Shown here one piece after another: positions 23,288-32,456 of a DNA stretch of 49,936 nucleotides. The stretch lies in NCBI RefSeq assembly GCF_003254275.1, contig NZ_QKZK01000028.1, forward strand, positions 1 to 49,936. Reading direction: 5' to 3'. This DNA is from Breznakibacter xylanolyticus. GTDB taxonomy: Bacteria > Bacteroidota > Bacteroidia > Bacteroidales > Marinilabiliaceae. Position numbers and translations under genes: made by a program. Positions within the stretch are counted from its first letter, which is position 1; every line of letters starts with the position of its first letter. Below the pieces are notes generated by a model. That model was given only the letters and a program-made list of their open reading frames with translations, did not search any database and was not told the DNA's origin.

Positions 23288-23316
23288 CCTTGTAGGGGAA
23301 ATGACCCACTACAAGG
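23288..23316 (+). promoter_or_regulatory. Hairpin at the predicted 5' end of the rnf transcript
   Basis: CCTTGTAG (23288-23295) pairs with CTACAAGG (23309-23316), with GGG/CCC inside and a bulged A, around the loop AAATGA. It would sit at the very 5' end of a leader of about 127 nt. Confidence 0.5.
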
Positions 23317-23414
23317 TACTTTCAGCCCCTTTTCCAAATCATTGATTCACATCTGACATTATTGTAAATTGCCCGATCAACTTTCATAAAAAAAGAAAAA
23401 CCCGAATCGGAAAC

Positions 23415-23864
23415 ATGGGGTATATGGAAACCAATACAATGGAACCAAACCAAACAATCGAACACGAAGGCATCGTGGTGTCCATCAACGATCGCAAAAT
23501 TGTCGTGCGCATCATGGCCCAATCAGCCTGTAGTGGATGCCATGCCAAAGGTGCTTGTTCGGCGGCTGACATGCAGGACAAACTGATTGACATCGCACCC
23601 GACGGGCACGATTATCACACCGGACAACGGGTCGTCATTTCCGGACATCAGTCGCTGGGATTCAAAGCAGTGCTTTATGCTTATGTCATCCCATCCATCT
23701 TGGTCATCACCAGCCTGATTGTCGCCTACGCCACCACCAATAGCGACATGGCCTCGGCCATCATTTCGCTTGCGACCGTTTCTGTTTATTATGGTGTGGT
23801 GTACCTGCTCAAAGACAGACTTCAGAAAACCTTTTCGTTTAAAATAAAAAATCAATTCAGCTAA
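23415..23864 (+). CDS. RseC/MucC-like protein heading the rnf operon
   Basis: This 149-residue membrane protein belongs to the RseC family, named for the SoxR-reducing system. A cytoplasmic N-terminal domain carries the cysteine cluster SACSGCHAKGACS (C-x2-C-x5-C). Two membrane helices follow (about residues 76-98 and 102-125), then a basic tail. In Bacteroidetes an rseC gene commonly precedes rnfB. It is thought to help the Rnf complex, possibly in redox sensing or cluster delivery, but its activity is not settled. ATG codons at 23415, 23424 and 23439 are all possible starts. rnfB follows 4 bp after its stop. Confidence 0.9.
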   Translation: MGYMETNTMEPNQTIEHEGIVVSINDRKIVVRIMAQSACSGCHAKGACSAADMQDKLIDIAPDGHDYHTGQRVVISGHQSLGFKAVLYAYVIPSILVITSLIVAYATTNSDMASAIISLATVSVYYGVVYLLKDRLQKTFSFKIKNQFS

Positions 23865-23868
23865 CGAT

Positions 23869-24735
23869 ATGAGTGTTGTCATGATTACCATCGCAACCCT
23901 TGTGGTGCTTGGTGCAACAGCAGCCGTGATTCTTTATGCAGCTGCCCAAAAGTTTAAAGTTTACGAAGATCCCCGCATCGATCAGGTCGAAGCAGTATTG
24001 CCGGCTGCCAATTGCGGGGGATGTGGTTTTCCGGGTTGCCGTGCTTTTGCAGAGGCATTGGTCAAAGCCGATGACATCTCCACACTGTTGTGCCCGGTAG
24101 GCGGTGCGGCCGTGATGGCGCAGGCCGCGGGCATATTGGGTAAAGAAGCAGCCGCCACTGCTCCCATGGTGGCAGTGGTTCGATGCAACGGCAATTGCGA
24201 TGTACGCCCTAAAACCAACAACTACGATGGTGCCTCATCATGCGCCATTGCCGCTTCGCTTTACGGTGGCGACACAGGTTGTTCCTTTGGCTGTTTGGGC
24301 TTAGGCGACTGCGTGGATGCCTGTCAATTCGACGCCATGTATATGGATGAAAAAACAGGGCTCCCGGTCATTATTGAAGATAAATGCGTGGCGTGTGGCG
24401 CCTGCGTGAAAGCCTGCCCCAAAATCATCATTCAACTGCGAAAGAAAGGCCCCAAAAGCCGTCGCATCTTTGTGTCGTGTGTTAACAAGGACAAGGGTGG
24501 AGTTGCTCGCAAAGCCTGTGAGGTAGCCTGCATTGGTTGTGGAAAATGCGAAAAAGTGTGCCCCCATGGCGCCATCACCATCACCAACAACCTGGCATAC
24601 ATCGACGACGAAAAATGCAAATTGTGCCGCAAATGCGTTGAGGTGTGCCCCACCAATGCCATTCACGAAATCAACTTCCCTCCCCGTAAAGAAAAAACGA
24701 CAGAGGAGAAAACAGAAGAGGCTCCGGCCAATTAA
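23869..24735 (+). CDS. rnfB: Rnf complex subunit B (iron-sulfur)
   Basis: This 288-residue subunit takes electrons from ferredoxin and passes them into the membrane complex. It has an N-terminal membrane helix (about 3-25) and the Fe-S domain with NCGGCGFPGC and a distal cysteine in LLCPVGG. Ferredoxin-type clusters follow: CSFGCLGLGDCVDACQF, CVACGACVKACP, CIGCGKCEKVCPHGA and CKLCRKCVEVCP. All ligand cysteines are in place. The C-terminus is a charged tail (KEKTTEEKTEEAPAN). Start and spacing (4 bp after rseC) support translational coupling. Confidence 0.96.
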   Translation: MSVVMITIATLVVLGATAAVILYAAAQKFKVYEDPRIDQVEAVLPAANCGGCGFPGCRAFAEALVKADDISTLLCPVGGAAVMAQAAGILGKEAAATAPMVAVVRCNGNCDVRPKTNNYDGASSCAIAASLYGGDTGCSFGCLGLGDCVDACQFDAMYMDEKTGLPVIIEDKCVACGACVKACPKIIIQLRKKGPKSRRIFVSCVNKDKGGVARKACEVACIGCGKCEKVCPHGAITITNNLAYIDDEKCKLCRKCVEVCPTNAIHEINFPPRKEKTTEEKTEEAPAN

Positions 24736-24804
24736 TGAATCAATGAGTTTTAAACCGAGGCTCATGCGCCTCGTGCAACCAATATTTTAACAGGAGGAAC
24801 TATC

Positions 24805-26136
24805 GTGTTAAAGACTTTTTCAATAGGGGGCATACACCCGGCCGAAAACAAACTTTCGGCTCAGAACCCCATCGCAACGCTCGACCTTCCGGCACAAGCC
24901 ATCGTGATGCTGGCGCAACACATTGGTGCACCGGCCGAACCGGTGGTACAAAAAGGCGACATCGTAAAAACCGGACAACTGATTGCTAAAGCGTCGGGCT
25001 TTGTGTCGGCCAACATCCACGCCCCGGTTTCCGGCACCATCGAGAAAATTGATGACGTGGCCGACGCCTCGGGCTACAAACGCAAAGCCATCTTTATCAA
25101 AACCGATGGCGACGAATGGCTCGAGACCATCGACCGTACACCCGATCTCAAAAAAGAGATCAGCCTGTCGCCGGCCGAAATCATTCAGCGCATTGCCGAT
25201 GCCGGCATCGTAGGCATGGGGGGCGCAACGTTCCCCACACACATTAAACTGGCGCCCCCGCCGGGCAAAAAATGCGACATCCTCATCATCAATGGGGTTG
25301 AATGCGAGCCATACCTCACCGCCGACCATCGCGTGATGCTCGAAAAAGGAGATGAAATCATGGTGGGGATCGCCATCCTAATGAAAGCACTTTCGGTAAA
25401 CAAAGCCATCATCGGCATCGAAAACAACAAGCCCGATGCCATTGCACACCTCAACAAAATGGCACAAGCCTATCAAGGCATCAGCATCATGCCCCTGAAA
25501 GTGCAATACCCGCAAGGGGGTGAGAAGCAACTCATCGATGCATGCATTGGCCGTCAGGTGCCATCTGGCAAACTGCCCATCGAGGTTGGAGCGGTGGTTC
25601 AAAACATCGGGACAGCACTGGCCATCTACGAAGCAGTACAAAAAAACAAACCCCTCATCGAACGGGTCATTACCGTTACCGGAAAATCGGTGTCCACCCC
25701 GGGCAACTACCTGGCGCGCATCGGCACCCCCATGCTTTCGCTCATTGAGGCGTCGGGCGGATTACCCGTTGATACGGGCAAAATCATCGGGGGCGGCCCC
25801 ATGATGGGAAAAGCACTGACATCCATTGACATTCCGGTCACCAAAGGCAGCTCAGGACTCCTAATCATGCCCGACCGTGAAGCCACACGACAGCCCATGC
25901 AAAATTGCATCCGTTGCGCCAAATGCGTTTCGGCATGCCCTATGGGATTAGAACCATATTTATTAATGGTGCTATCGCAAAAAGGCATTTGGGATCGCGC
26001 CGAAGAAGAAAAAGTGATGGATTGCATCGAATGCGGCTCATGCAGCTTTACATGCCCATCGCAACGTCCACTGCTCGACCACATCCGTTTGGGCAAGAAC
26101 AAGGTTGGACAAATCATGCGTTCGCGCACCAAGTAA
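24805..26136 (+). CDS. rnfC: Rnf complex subunit C (NADH-binding)
   Basis: This 443-residue peripheral subunit carries the NAD(H)/FMN site of the ferredoxin:NAD oxidoreductase. The N-terminal barrel-sandwich segment (QKGDIVKTGQLIAKASGFVS), the Rossmann-like glycine-rich stretch (IVGMGGATFPTHIKL) and the SLBB-type region are present. Two [4Fe-4S] motifs, CIRCAKCVSACP and CIECGSCSFTCPS, lie in the last 90 residues. The start is a GTG at 24805 with GGAGGA 8 nt before it. The 69-bp gap after rnfB is the largest inside the operon. Confidence 0.96.
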   Translation: MLKTFSIGGIHPAENKLSAQNPIATLDLPAQAIVMLAQHIGAPAEPVVQKGDIVKTGQLIAKASGFVSANIHAPVSGTIEKIDDVADASGYKRKAIFIKTDGDEWLETIDRTPDLKKEISLSPAEIIQRIADAGIVGMGGATFPTHIKLAPPPGKKCDILIINGVECEPYLTADHRVMLEKGDEIMVGIAILMKALSVNKAIIGIENNKPDAIAHLNKMAQAYQGISIMPLKVQYPQGGEKQLIDACIGRQVPSGKLPIEVGAVVQNIGTALAIYEAVQKNKPLIERVITVTGKSVSTPGNYLARIGTPMLSLIEASGGLPVDTGKIIGGGPMMGKALTSIDIPVTKGSSGLLIMPDREATRQPMQNCIRCAKCVSACPMGLEPYLLMVLSQKGIWDRAEEEKVMDCIECGSCSFTCPSQRPLLDHIRLGKNKVGQIMRSRTK

Positions 26137-26161
26137 CTCACCTACAAAAAACAATGTATTT

Positions 26162-27166
26162 ATGAATAAACTGACCGTTTCGCCCTCACCGCACGTTCAC
26201 AGCGGTGACAGTGTGAAAAAGAACATGTACGGTGTGATCATTGCACTAATGCCGGCACTGCTGGCATCGCTTTGGTTCTTTGGGGTGGGTGCCCTGGTGG
26301 TAACGCTCACCTCGGTGGCCGCTTGCTTATTGTTTGAATTTTTGATTCAGAAGTATCTATTGAACCGCGCGCCCTCCATCCTTGACGGATCGGCCATCAT
26401 CACCGGCCTTCTGTTGGCTTTCAACCTCCCCTCCAACTTGCCCATTGCGCTCATCATCATCGGAGCCGCCGTTTCAATTGGCATTGGCAAGATGGCATTT
26501 GGCGGCTTGGGCAATAATCCGTTCAACCCAGCATTGGTGGGACGGGTATTTCTGCTCATTTCATTTCCGGTACAAATGACCTCATGGCCACTCCCCATTG
26601 CATCACGCATGAGTTACGTGGATGCTCTCACAGGGGCAACTCCTTTGGCCGTATTGAAAGAGGGCGTTAAAAGTGGTCAAAGCATGGCCGAGTTAACGGA
26701 GAAAATCCCTTCTTCCATCAACTTGTTTCTGGGCAACATGGGAGGTTCCTTGGGCGAAGTAGCGGCCATTGCGCTAATCATCGGATTGGCATACATGCTC
26801 ATTCGTCGCATCATCACCTGGCATATCCCGGTGAGCGTTATTGCAACGGTATTGATATTTACAGGCATCTTACACCTGGTGGATCCGCAACAGTATGTAT
26901 CTCCCCTGTTTCATCTCTTGACAGGAGGCTTGTTACTGGGCGCCATCTTCATGGCCACCGACTACGTCACCTCCCCCATGTCGCACCCGGGAATGATCGT
27001 TTTTGGGGTCGGAATTGGGGTCATCACGGTGTTGATTCGAGTGTTTGGGGCGTATCCCGAAGGAGTTTCGTTCGCCATCCTCATCATGAACGCCTTCACC
27101 CCGCTCATCAATAAATACATCAAGCCCAAAGCATTCGGCGAAGTGGCAAAACCCGTTAAAGCATAA
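26162..27166 (+). CDS. rnfD: Rnf complex subunit D (flavinylated membrane subunit)
   Basis: This 334-residue integral membrane subunit has about nine helices and belongs to the NqrB/RnfD family. The flavinylation site is the threonine T160 in DALTGATPLAVLK, where ApbE attaches FMN through a phosphoester bond. A second typical segment, GGLGNNPFNPALVGR, is present. I start it at the ATG at 26162 (MNKLTVSPSPHVHSGDS, the normal N-terminus of the family), not at an earlier in-frame codon. The gap to rnfC is 25 bp and to rnfG 6 bp. Confidence 0.95.
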   Translation: MNKLTVSPSPHVHSGDSVKKNMYGVIIALMPALLASLWFFGVGALVVTLTSVAACLLFEFLIQKYLLNRAPSILDGSAIITGLLLAFNLPSNLPIALIIIGAAVSIGIGKMAFGGLGNNPFNPALVGRVFLLISFPVQMTSWPLPIASRMSYVDALTGATPLAVLKEGVKSGQSMAELTEKIPSSINLFLGNMGGSLGEVAAIALIIGLAYMLIRRIITWHIPVSVIATVLIFTGILHLVDPQQYVSPLFHLLTGGLLLGAIFMATDYVTSPMSHPGMIVFGVGIGVITVLIRVFGAYPEGVSFAILIMNAFTPLINKYIKPKAFGEVAKPVKA

Positions 27167-27172
27167 CAAACC

Positions 27173-27889
27173 ATGGCAAAAACAGAATCAACACTGGTGA
27201 ATATGCTGCTCACCCTGCTGGTGATTGCAGTCATTTCGGGTGCTTCGCTGGGGTATGTGTATAAACTCACCAAAGCGCCTATCGAACAGGCCAAAGCAGC
27301 CAAACAACAAGCGGCCATCAAAGATGTGGTACCGGAATTCGACAACGACCCGTTGGCCGAGGCCAAAACCCTCCAGTCGGAAGACGGACTTGAACTAAAA
27401 ATGTTTCCCGCAAAAAAAGCAGGAGAATTGGTGGGTGTTGCCGTTGAAACCCTCACAAACAATGGCTTCAGTGGTGAAATACGCATCATGGTAGGCATGC
27501 AACCCGACGGTACCATCATCAACTATCGCGTGCTCGACCACAAAGAAACCCCTGGGTTGGGCAGTAAAATGGAAGAATGGTTCCGCCCCCAGGCTCCCAA
27601 AGCCGATGCAACTGCTGACCAAGAAACGTCATTTGCCAAATGGCTCTACGGGATCAAGGCATCGGGCGGCGGCAATCGCAGTATCGTGGGCATGAACCCG
27701 GGAAAAAACAAAATGATTGTCAGCAAAGATGGCGGCGAGGTAGATGCCATCACGGCTGCAACCATCAGTTCGCGAGCATTTTTGGATGCCGTGGTCAGAG
27801 CCTATAAGACTTACGCCAAAGAAGCCAATCTTTCGACTGACGCTGTCAGCGGAGCTACCACAAAAGAAGGAGGAAAGAACTATGAATAA
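27173..27889 (+). CDS. rnfG: Rnf complex subunit G (FMN-binding)
   Basis: This 238-residue subunit has one N-terminal membrane helix (about 10-30) and a periplasmic FMN-binding domain. The expected flavinylation motif is DAITAATISSRAF with T197 as the acceptor; the usual glycine is alanine. The C-terminal tail holds a second, better match to the ApbE motif: DAVSGATTK with T229. Other family marks are present (LGSKMEEWF, and the KASGGG loop). Its last 8 bases overlap the start of rnfE. No apbE gene is in the window. Confidence 0.94.
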   Translation: MAKTESTLVNMLLTLLVIAVISGASLGYVYKLTKAPIEQAKAAKQQAAIKDVVPEFDNDPLAEAKTLQSEDGLELKMFPAKKAGELVGVAVETLTNNGFSGEIRIMVGMQPDGTIINYRVLDHKETPGLGSKMEEWFRPQAPKADATADQETSFAKWLYGIKASGGGNRSIVGMNPGKNKMIVSKDGGEVDAITAATISSRAFLDAVVRAYKTYAKEANLSTDAVSGATTKEGGKNYE

Positions 27890-28466
27890 CTGGAAAATAT
27901 TTGCCAACGGATTACTGAAGGAGAACCCAACATTCACACTCTTACTAGGGATGTGTCCCACACTGGGGGTGACCTCGTCGGCCGGCAACGGATTGGGCAT
28001 GGGACTGGCAACCACATTTGTGTTGGTGATGTCGAATATGGTCATTGCTCTGGTGAAGGATTTTATCCCCGACAAAGTACGAATTCCTGCATTTGTGGTC
28101 ATCATTGCCACATTTGTGTCGGTGGTTGAAATGTCGATGCAGGCCTACCTCCCATCGCTGTTCGCCTCTCTGGGGCTTTTCATCCCACTCATCGTGGTCA
28201 ACTGCATTGTACTGGGGCGGGCTGAAGCCTTTGCTTCAAAAAACAATCCCTTCCGCTCTATTCTCGATGGCTTGGGCATGGGACTGGGTTTCTCCATGGC
28301 ACTCACCCTGCTGGGGTCGGTACGTGAATTTTTAGGGAGCGGGAAAATCTTCAGCCTGGCCATTTATCCCGAAGACTACGGCATGCTGGTATTTGTGCTG
28401 GCTCCGGGCGCCTTTCTGGCATTAGGATTTCTCATCGCCATCATCAACAAACTTAAAGCAGCTTAA
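27882..28466 (+). CDS. rnfE: Rnf complex subunit E
   Basis: This 194-residue integral membrane subunit has six predicted helices and belongs to the NqrD/RnfE family. The motif LGMCPTLGVTSSAGNGLGMG with its conserved cysteine lies in the first half-helix, and the pseudo-symmetric NCIVLGRAEAFA in the second. These paired cysteines hold the intramembrane iron-sulfur cluster together with RnfA. The ATG at 27882 overlaps the rnfG end by 8 bp and has AGGAGG upstream. Confidence 0.95.
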   Translation: MNNWKIFANGLLKENPTFTLLLGMCPTLGVTSSAGNGLGMGLATTFVLVMSNMVIALVKDFIPDKVRIPAFVVIIATFVSVVEMSMQAYLPSLFASLGLFIPLIVVNCIVLGRAEAFASKNNPFRSILDGLGMGLGFSMALTLLGSVREFLGSGKIFSLAIYPEDYGMLVFVLAPGAFLALGFLIAIINKLKAA

Positions 28467-28478
28467 GGAGGAACAACC

Positions 28479-29051
28479 ATGACATACGCACTCATTGTTA
28501 TCTCAGCCATTTTCGTCAACAACGTTGTTCTGGCTCAATTTTTGGGAATCTGCCCATTTCTGGGTGTATCCAAACGTATCTCCACGGCCATCGGCATGAC
28601 CGGCGCCGTGACCTTTGTGATGATCATTGCCACCTTAATGACCTTCTTACTACAAAAACTAGTGCTTGAACCATTTGAAATCACCTATCTTCAAACCATC
28701 TCATTTATATTGGTGATTGCAGCATTGGTTCAGTTGGTCGAAATCATCTTAAAAAAAATCAGCCCTCCCCTGTATCAGGCTTTGGGCGTTTTCCTGCCAT
28801 TGATTACCACCAACTGTGCCATCCTTGGTGTTGCCATCATGGTGATACAGAAAAACTATAATTTGGTCGAATCGGTTGTATTTGCCGGTGCCACCGCATT
28901 AGGATTTGGTTTGGCGCTGATCACATTCGCCGGGATTCGCGAACAACTCGACCTGGTGGATCTTCCCAAGGGAATGAGTGGAACCCCCATTGCCCTGGTG
29001 GTTTCAGGCCTGTTGGCATTGGCATTTATGGGTTTTGCCGGATTGGTATAA
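28479..29051 (+). CDS. rnfA: Rnf complex subunit A
   Basis: This 190-residue membrane subunit has six predicted helices and belongs to the NqrE/RnfA family. It carries [14 protein letters not shown] and the symmetric [12 protein letters not shown], whose cysteines face those of RnfE. The start has GGAGG 8 nt upstream (AAGGAGGAACAACC then ATG). It is the last gene of the operon, followed by an imperfect long inverted repeat and a strong terminator. Confidence 0.96.
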   Translation: MTYALIVISAIFVNNVVLAQFLGICPFLGVSKRISTAIGMTGAVTFVMIIATLMTFLLQKLVLEPFEITYLQTISFILVIAALVQLVEIILKKISPPLYQALGVFLPLITTNCAILGVAIMVIQKNYNLVESVVFAGATALGFGLALITFAGIREQLDLVDLPKGMSGTPIALVVSGLLALAFMGFAGLV

Positions 29052-29056
29052 TTTAT

Positions 29057-29196
29057 TTGAATATCCTTAAAAATGCCTATTCTGCTCAGCATCTTGTTAT
29101 TCTTACTCTGCGAAACAATAAAAAAACACAAATTTCACAGAGTTTTAGAATCACTTTTGATGATTAAAAACAAACAGGTGACCACAGGATATTCAA
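29057..29196. repeat. Nested inverted repeat after rnfA
   Basis: Outer arms TTGAATATCCT (29057-29067) and AGGATATTCAA (29186-29196) are perfect; inner arms CTCTGCGAAA (29106-29115) and TTTCACAGAG (29133-29142) differ at one central pair. It starts 5 bp after the rnfA stop and contains no gene. Confidence 0.5.
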
Positions 29197-29220
29197 TATA
29201 ATTTATCGTAAAACAGATAT

Positions 29221-29263
29221 AAAAAAGAGGATGAGCAAGCTATTTGTTCATCCTCTTTTTTTT
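29221..29263. terminator. Bidirectional terminator between rnfA and the sensor gene
   Basis: GAGGATGAGCAA (29227-29238) pairs with TTGTTCATCCTC (29244-29255), one G-T pair, 5-nt loop. An A-run precedes it and a T-run follows, so it can terminate the convergent transcripts on both strands. Confidence 0.9.
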
Positions 29264-29282
29264 CCGAACCATATCCGATTAG

Positions 29283-30758
29283 CTATGTCAAAAATTTTTT
29301 CATCACACCGGTGAGCGACTTAAAATCAAGAGGTTTTAACACATAGTCATCATAACCGTACTTCATAAATTCATTGATTTCACCTGCTGTGGCAAACGCG
29401 GTTTGCGCCACAACCGGAATGTGACACTCCTTCTTAATTAACCGGGTGGCATCGTTACCATTCATCACGGGCAGCTTCACATCCATCAACACCAAACCAT
29501 ATCGTAACGGATTAGCGACAACACGCTCAACAGCCAACTGACCATTGGCAACCCACTCGATGGTTATTTGTGTTGATTTCAGCAAAGCTTGAATCACTAA
29601 AAAATTAGACTCCTCATCTTCGGCAACCAAAACCACCTGATCATGCCAACACCCATCGGTTAGGTCTTTTTGTTCGCGAGAGGATTCGATCAATGCCTCA
29701 TCCGGAGATTGCTCCAACGGAAGTTCAAAATAAAACACAGATCCAACGTCGCGCTCAGACTCAACCCATATTTTTCCACCCATCAATTCAACCAGGTTTT
29801 TACTGATAGACAATCCCAAACCGGTTCCTCGATGCACTTCACTCTGATTGAATTCAATTTTCCGGAATCGATCAAAAATGACATCAACATTCTCGGGATC
29901 AATTCCAACGCCGGTATCTTTCACAAAGAAAAGGACGTTTTGCGCCTGCTGATTGACCCGAAAACCCAATGTAATGCGACCACTTGACGTAAACTTTACT
30001 GCATTACCCATCAAATTCAGAAAAACCTGCCGAACACGCCGCGAATCTGCAACCATCGAAAATCCATGCCCCACCTGAGAATCGAAATCAATTAAAACGG
30101 CAACATTACTTCTGTCATGCGCATGCAAAAGAACTGTCAATTCACTTTGCAACTGTGTCAACAACTCAAAAATGGAGAAAGCTGTTCTATTGAGCTCAAT
30201 TTGATTGGCTTCAATAAGCGAAACATCCAAAATGTCATTAATCAATTGCAACAAGGCCTCTCCATTGTTTTGAATGATACCGGCAACACCGGGCATTTCC
30301 TCTTTCGACACAGCGTCAGCAACCAACAGACTCGAGAAGCCGAGAATGGCATTGAGCGGAGTGCGTATTTCGTGACTCATATTGGCTAAGAATGCCGACT
30401 TCAGTGAATCGCTCTGCTCTGCTCTTTCTTTGGCTAATTCCAGATCATGGGTGCGCTGTTGCACTAATTGCTCTAAATTTTGGCGATGCAATTCCAACTC
30501 TTGATTTTGTGAAACAATCTGCTCGCTTTTTACTTTCAACTCTTCATTGGCTTCAAGCAAATCGGCAGTGCGGGATCGAACGGTCTCACGCAACAGTATT
30601 TCCCGACGTCGCGCCCCTCTCATACGCACATAAAACACCAACCCAATGGATCCGATCACCAACAGTATCATCGCGACACGACACCACCATTTCATCCACC
30701 AGGGCGCTGGCATAATCAAGGTCAAACTCATCCCCTGCTCGTTCCAAACACCGTCCAC
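29283..30758 (-). CDS. Histidine kinase-receiver part of the interrupted sensor
   Basis: Third open piece, 491 codons counting from a GTG at 30758; an ATG at 30731 (MSLTLIMPAPWW) is another possible restart. It holds a membrane helix at about residues 25-45, a coiled coil (50-115), HisKA with phospho-accepting H129 in ANMSHEIRTPLNAI, an HATPase with N-box NLMGNAVKF and DTGVGID, then TGLGLSIS, and a receiver domain with the aspartate in LVLMDVKLP and the conserved KPLD lysine. All catalytic residues are intact. If translated independently it would be a membrane kinase without its sensor. Confidence 0.75.
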   Translation of the reverse strand: MDGVWNEQGMSLTLIMPAPWWMKWWCRVAMILLVIGSIGLVFYVRMRGARRREILLRETVRSRTADLLEANEELKVKSEQIVSQNQELELHRQNLEQLVQQRTHDLELAKERAEQSDSLKSAFLANMSHEIRTPLNAILGFSSLLVADAVSKEEMPGVAGIIQNNGEALLQLINDILDVSLIEANQIELNRTAFSIFELLTQLQSELTVLLHAHDRSNVAVLIDFDSQVGHGFSMVADSRRVRQVFLNLMGNAVKFTSSGRITLGFRVNQQAQNVLFFVKDTGVGIDPENVDVIFDRFRKIEFNQSEVHRGTGLGLSISKNLVELMGGKIWVESERDVGSVFYFELPLEQSPDEALIESSREQKDLTDGCWHDQVVLVAEDEESNFLVIQALLKSTQITIEWVANGQLAVERVVANPLRYGLVLMDVKLPVMNGNDATRLIKKECHIPVVAQTAFATAGEINEFMKYGYDDYVLKPLDFKSLTGVMKKFLT

Positions 30759-30767
30759 ATTAGCTCC

Positions 30768-32423
30768 TTACACCTTAAACCGATACGTTCCCGGTGGAAT
30801 ATTGGTGTACGACACGTAATTGCGATTGCCACAATAGATCCAATCATTATCAATCCCTTCTAATTGATAAGCATATTGATTTTGAAGCGGTGCAATGTAA
30901 TCCAACAAAGCAAACTCAAACGAAACATAGTTATCATGTCGGTCTAGCCGAACCGTTTGGTGTTGTGTGACATCCCGCAACCGAACTTCGTCAAAAACCT
31001 TAAACTTCACCAACACCATTGGTGCAACATAATGCACTCTCTGTACTTTTTCGGGATAAAAAAGATTAAACCCGTTTTGTCCTCCCAACAACATGGCGCC
31101 ATCAGCTGTTTTGAGATATGCGCCACCCTCATACACCTTTCCTTGCAATCCATAATCCAGATTGTAACTTTCGGCCAAATCCATCTGTGGGTCATATTGA
31201 ACAATGTCATCATGGGTTCCCATCCACAAATGCCCTCTGCGATCCTCCATAATATTATAAATGGTTTTACCCATCAAGGCATTTTGTGCTGATATGCGAA
31301 CAAAACAATTTCGGGCTTCATCAAATCGGTTTAATCCTGTCGCCTTCATTCCTATCCAAACGTTCCCGCGAGTATCTTCATAAATGGATCGAATCATATC
31401 GCCTCCTAATGAACAGGAGTCATTTTTGGACGAGAAATATCGATGCAGAGAATCATTGGGCACATCAAACAACCATAAACCATTGGAACGAGTACCAATC
31501 CAAACTCGGTGAAGATAATCTTCTAACAAGCATTGCACAACCATCTCCCTATTCAAAACCTCCATCGATAACGGAGATTGCAACGAGATCTCGCGGCGCG
31601 TATCGGCATCAAATAAAAAAATCCCTTTTGAAGTTCCCACCCATAACCGTTGGCTTGAATCGAGCATCATCACATACACTACAACCTTGTTCTTCAAGAG
31701 CTCTACTTTGCCGGTATAAGGTTCGTACCATTCTATCTCATTATCAGTCCCGACAAAAAAACCTTTCCCTTTATATGGCAATAAATAATGAATGCGATGA
31801 CTCATTTTTTGACCATCCATCATTCGGAGATAATGATAAGGCTTAAACGAACCTGTTTCACGATCCCAACGATTGATTCCCCCATCTTTAGTTCCAATCC
31901 AGATCACCCCATTTATATCCTGACACATCGACATCACAAACCCACTATTCAACCCTGGAAATGAGCCCTCTGCTTTCATATAATGCTCAAACTGATCCTG
32001 ACGACGATCATAAAGATGCAATCCGGCAAACTTTGTGGCAAACCAAATCAAACCGCTTTGATCTTCATAGATATCCCGAATGGTATTACTCCCCAGTCCA
32101 CTGGCATGAGGATACATTTCGGAGAGATACAAAAAATCACCATCGCGAAGCGACAACCGCCCAATCCCATCACTGGTGGAACCAATCCACAATACGTCCT
32201 GTTTGTCTAAATATAATGCATCGATGGTAGACATTTCTAAATAATGCCAAAACGGATGTGTTGATGAATATTTTTTAAGTTCATGCGCACCGGGCCTCAA
32301 CCAATACAACCCATCACTGGTTCCCACCCAGAGTGTCCCATGCCAATCGGATTGAATCGACCAAATTTCAACATCCCGATCGGGAATCGGCTTTTCAACA
32401 GGGTATTGCACATAGTCAACCAA
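30768..32423 (-). CDS. Middle sensor part: Reg_prop repeats and Y_Y_Y domain
   Basis: Second open piece, 551 codons from a weak TTG at 32423 to the TAA at 30768. It contains eight or more two-component-regulator propeller repeats, each with a LWVGT/VWIGT-type strand (for example GTLWVGTSDGLYWL, VLWIGSTSDGIGRL, HRVWIGTRSNGLWLF, NVWIGMKATGLNRF). A Y_Y_Y domain follows (YAYQLEGIDNDWIYCG, then SYTNIPPGTYRFKV). As a stand-alone product it would lack signal peptide and membrane anchor, so it makes sense only as part of the larger protein. Confidence 0.65.
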   Translation of the reverse strand: MVDYVQYPVEKPIPDRDVEIWSIQSDWHGTLWVGTSDGLYWLRPGAHELKKYSSTHPFWHYLEMSTIDALYLDKQDVLWIGSTSDGIGRLSLRDGDFLYLSEMYPHASGLGSNTIRDIYEDQSGLIWFATKFAGLHLYDRRQDQFEHYMKAEGSFPGLNSGFVMSMCQDINGVIWIGTKDGGINRWDRETGSFKPYHYLRMMDGQKMSHRIHYLLPYKGKGFFVGTDNEIEWYEPYTGKVELLKNKVVVYVMMLDSSQRLWVGTSKGIFLFDADTRREISLQSPLSMEVLNREMVVQCLLEDYLHRVWIGTRSNGLWLFDVPNDSLHRYFSSKNDSCSLGGDMIRSIYEDTRGNVWIGMKATGLNRFDEARNCFVRISAQNALMGKTIYNIMEDRRGHLWMGTHDDIVQYDPQMDLAESYNLDYGLQGKVYEGGAYLKTADGAMLLGGQNGFNLFYPEKVQRVHYVAPMVLVKFKVFDEVRLRDVTQHQTVRLDRHDNYVSFEFALLDYIAPLQNQYAYQLEGIDNDWIYCGNRNYVSYTNIPPGTYRFKV

Positions 32424-32456
32424 TCGAACGCCCTCGTATGGGGATTGCCAGCTTTT

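Larger units (their letters stand above)
23040..23414. other. recG-rnf intergenic region
   Basis: This 375-bp AT-rich region holds three inverted repeats and the rnf promoter. The repeats are CACTCAAT/ATTGAGTG (23174-23197), the palindrome CAAACGTTTG (23245-23254) and the leader hairpin (23288-23316). No gene is visible. Confidence 0.6.

Noticed and set aside
23288-23316. Riboswitch upstream of rnf
   Set aside because: Only one simple hairpin is visible, with no recognisable conserved aptamer core or terminator/antiterminator pair.
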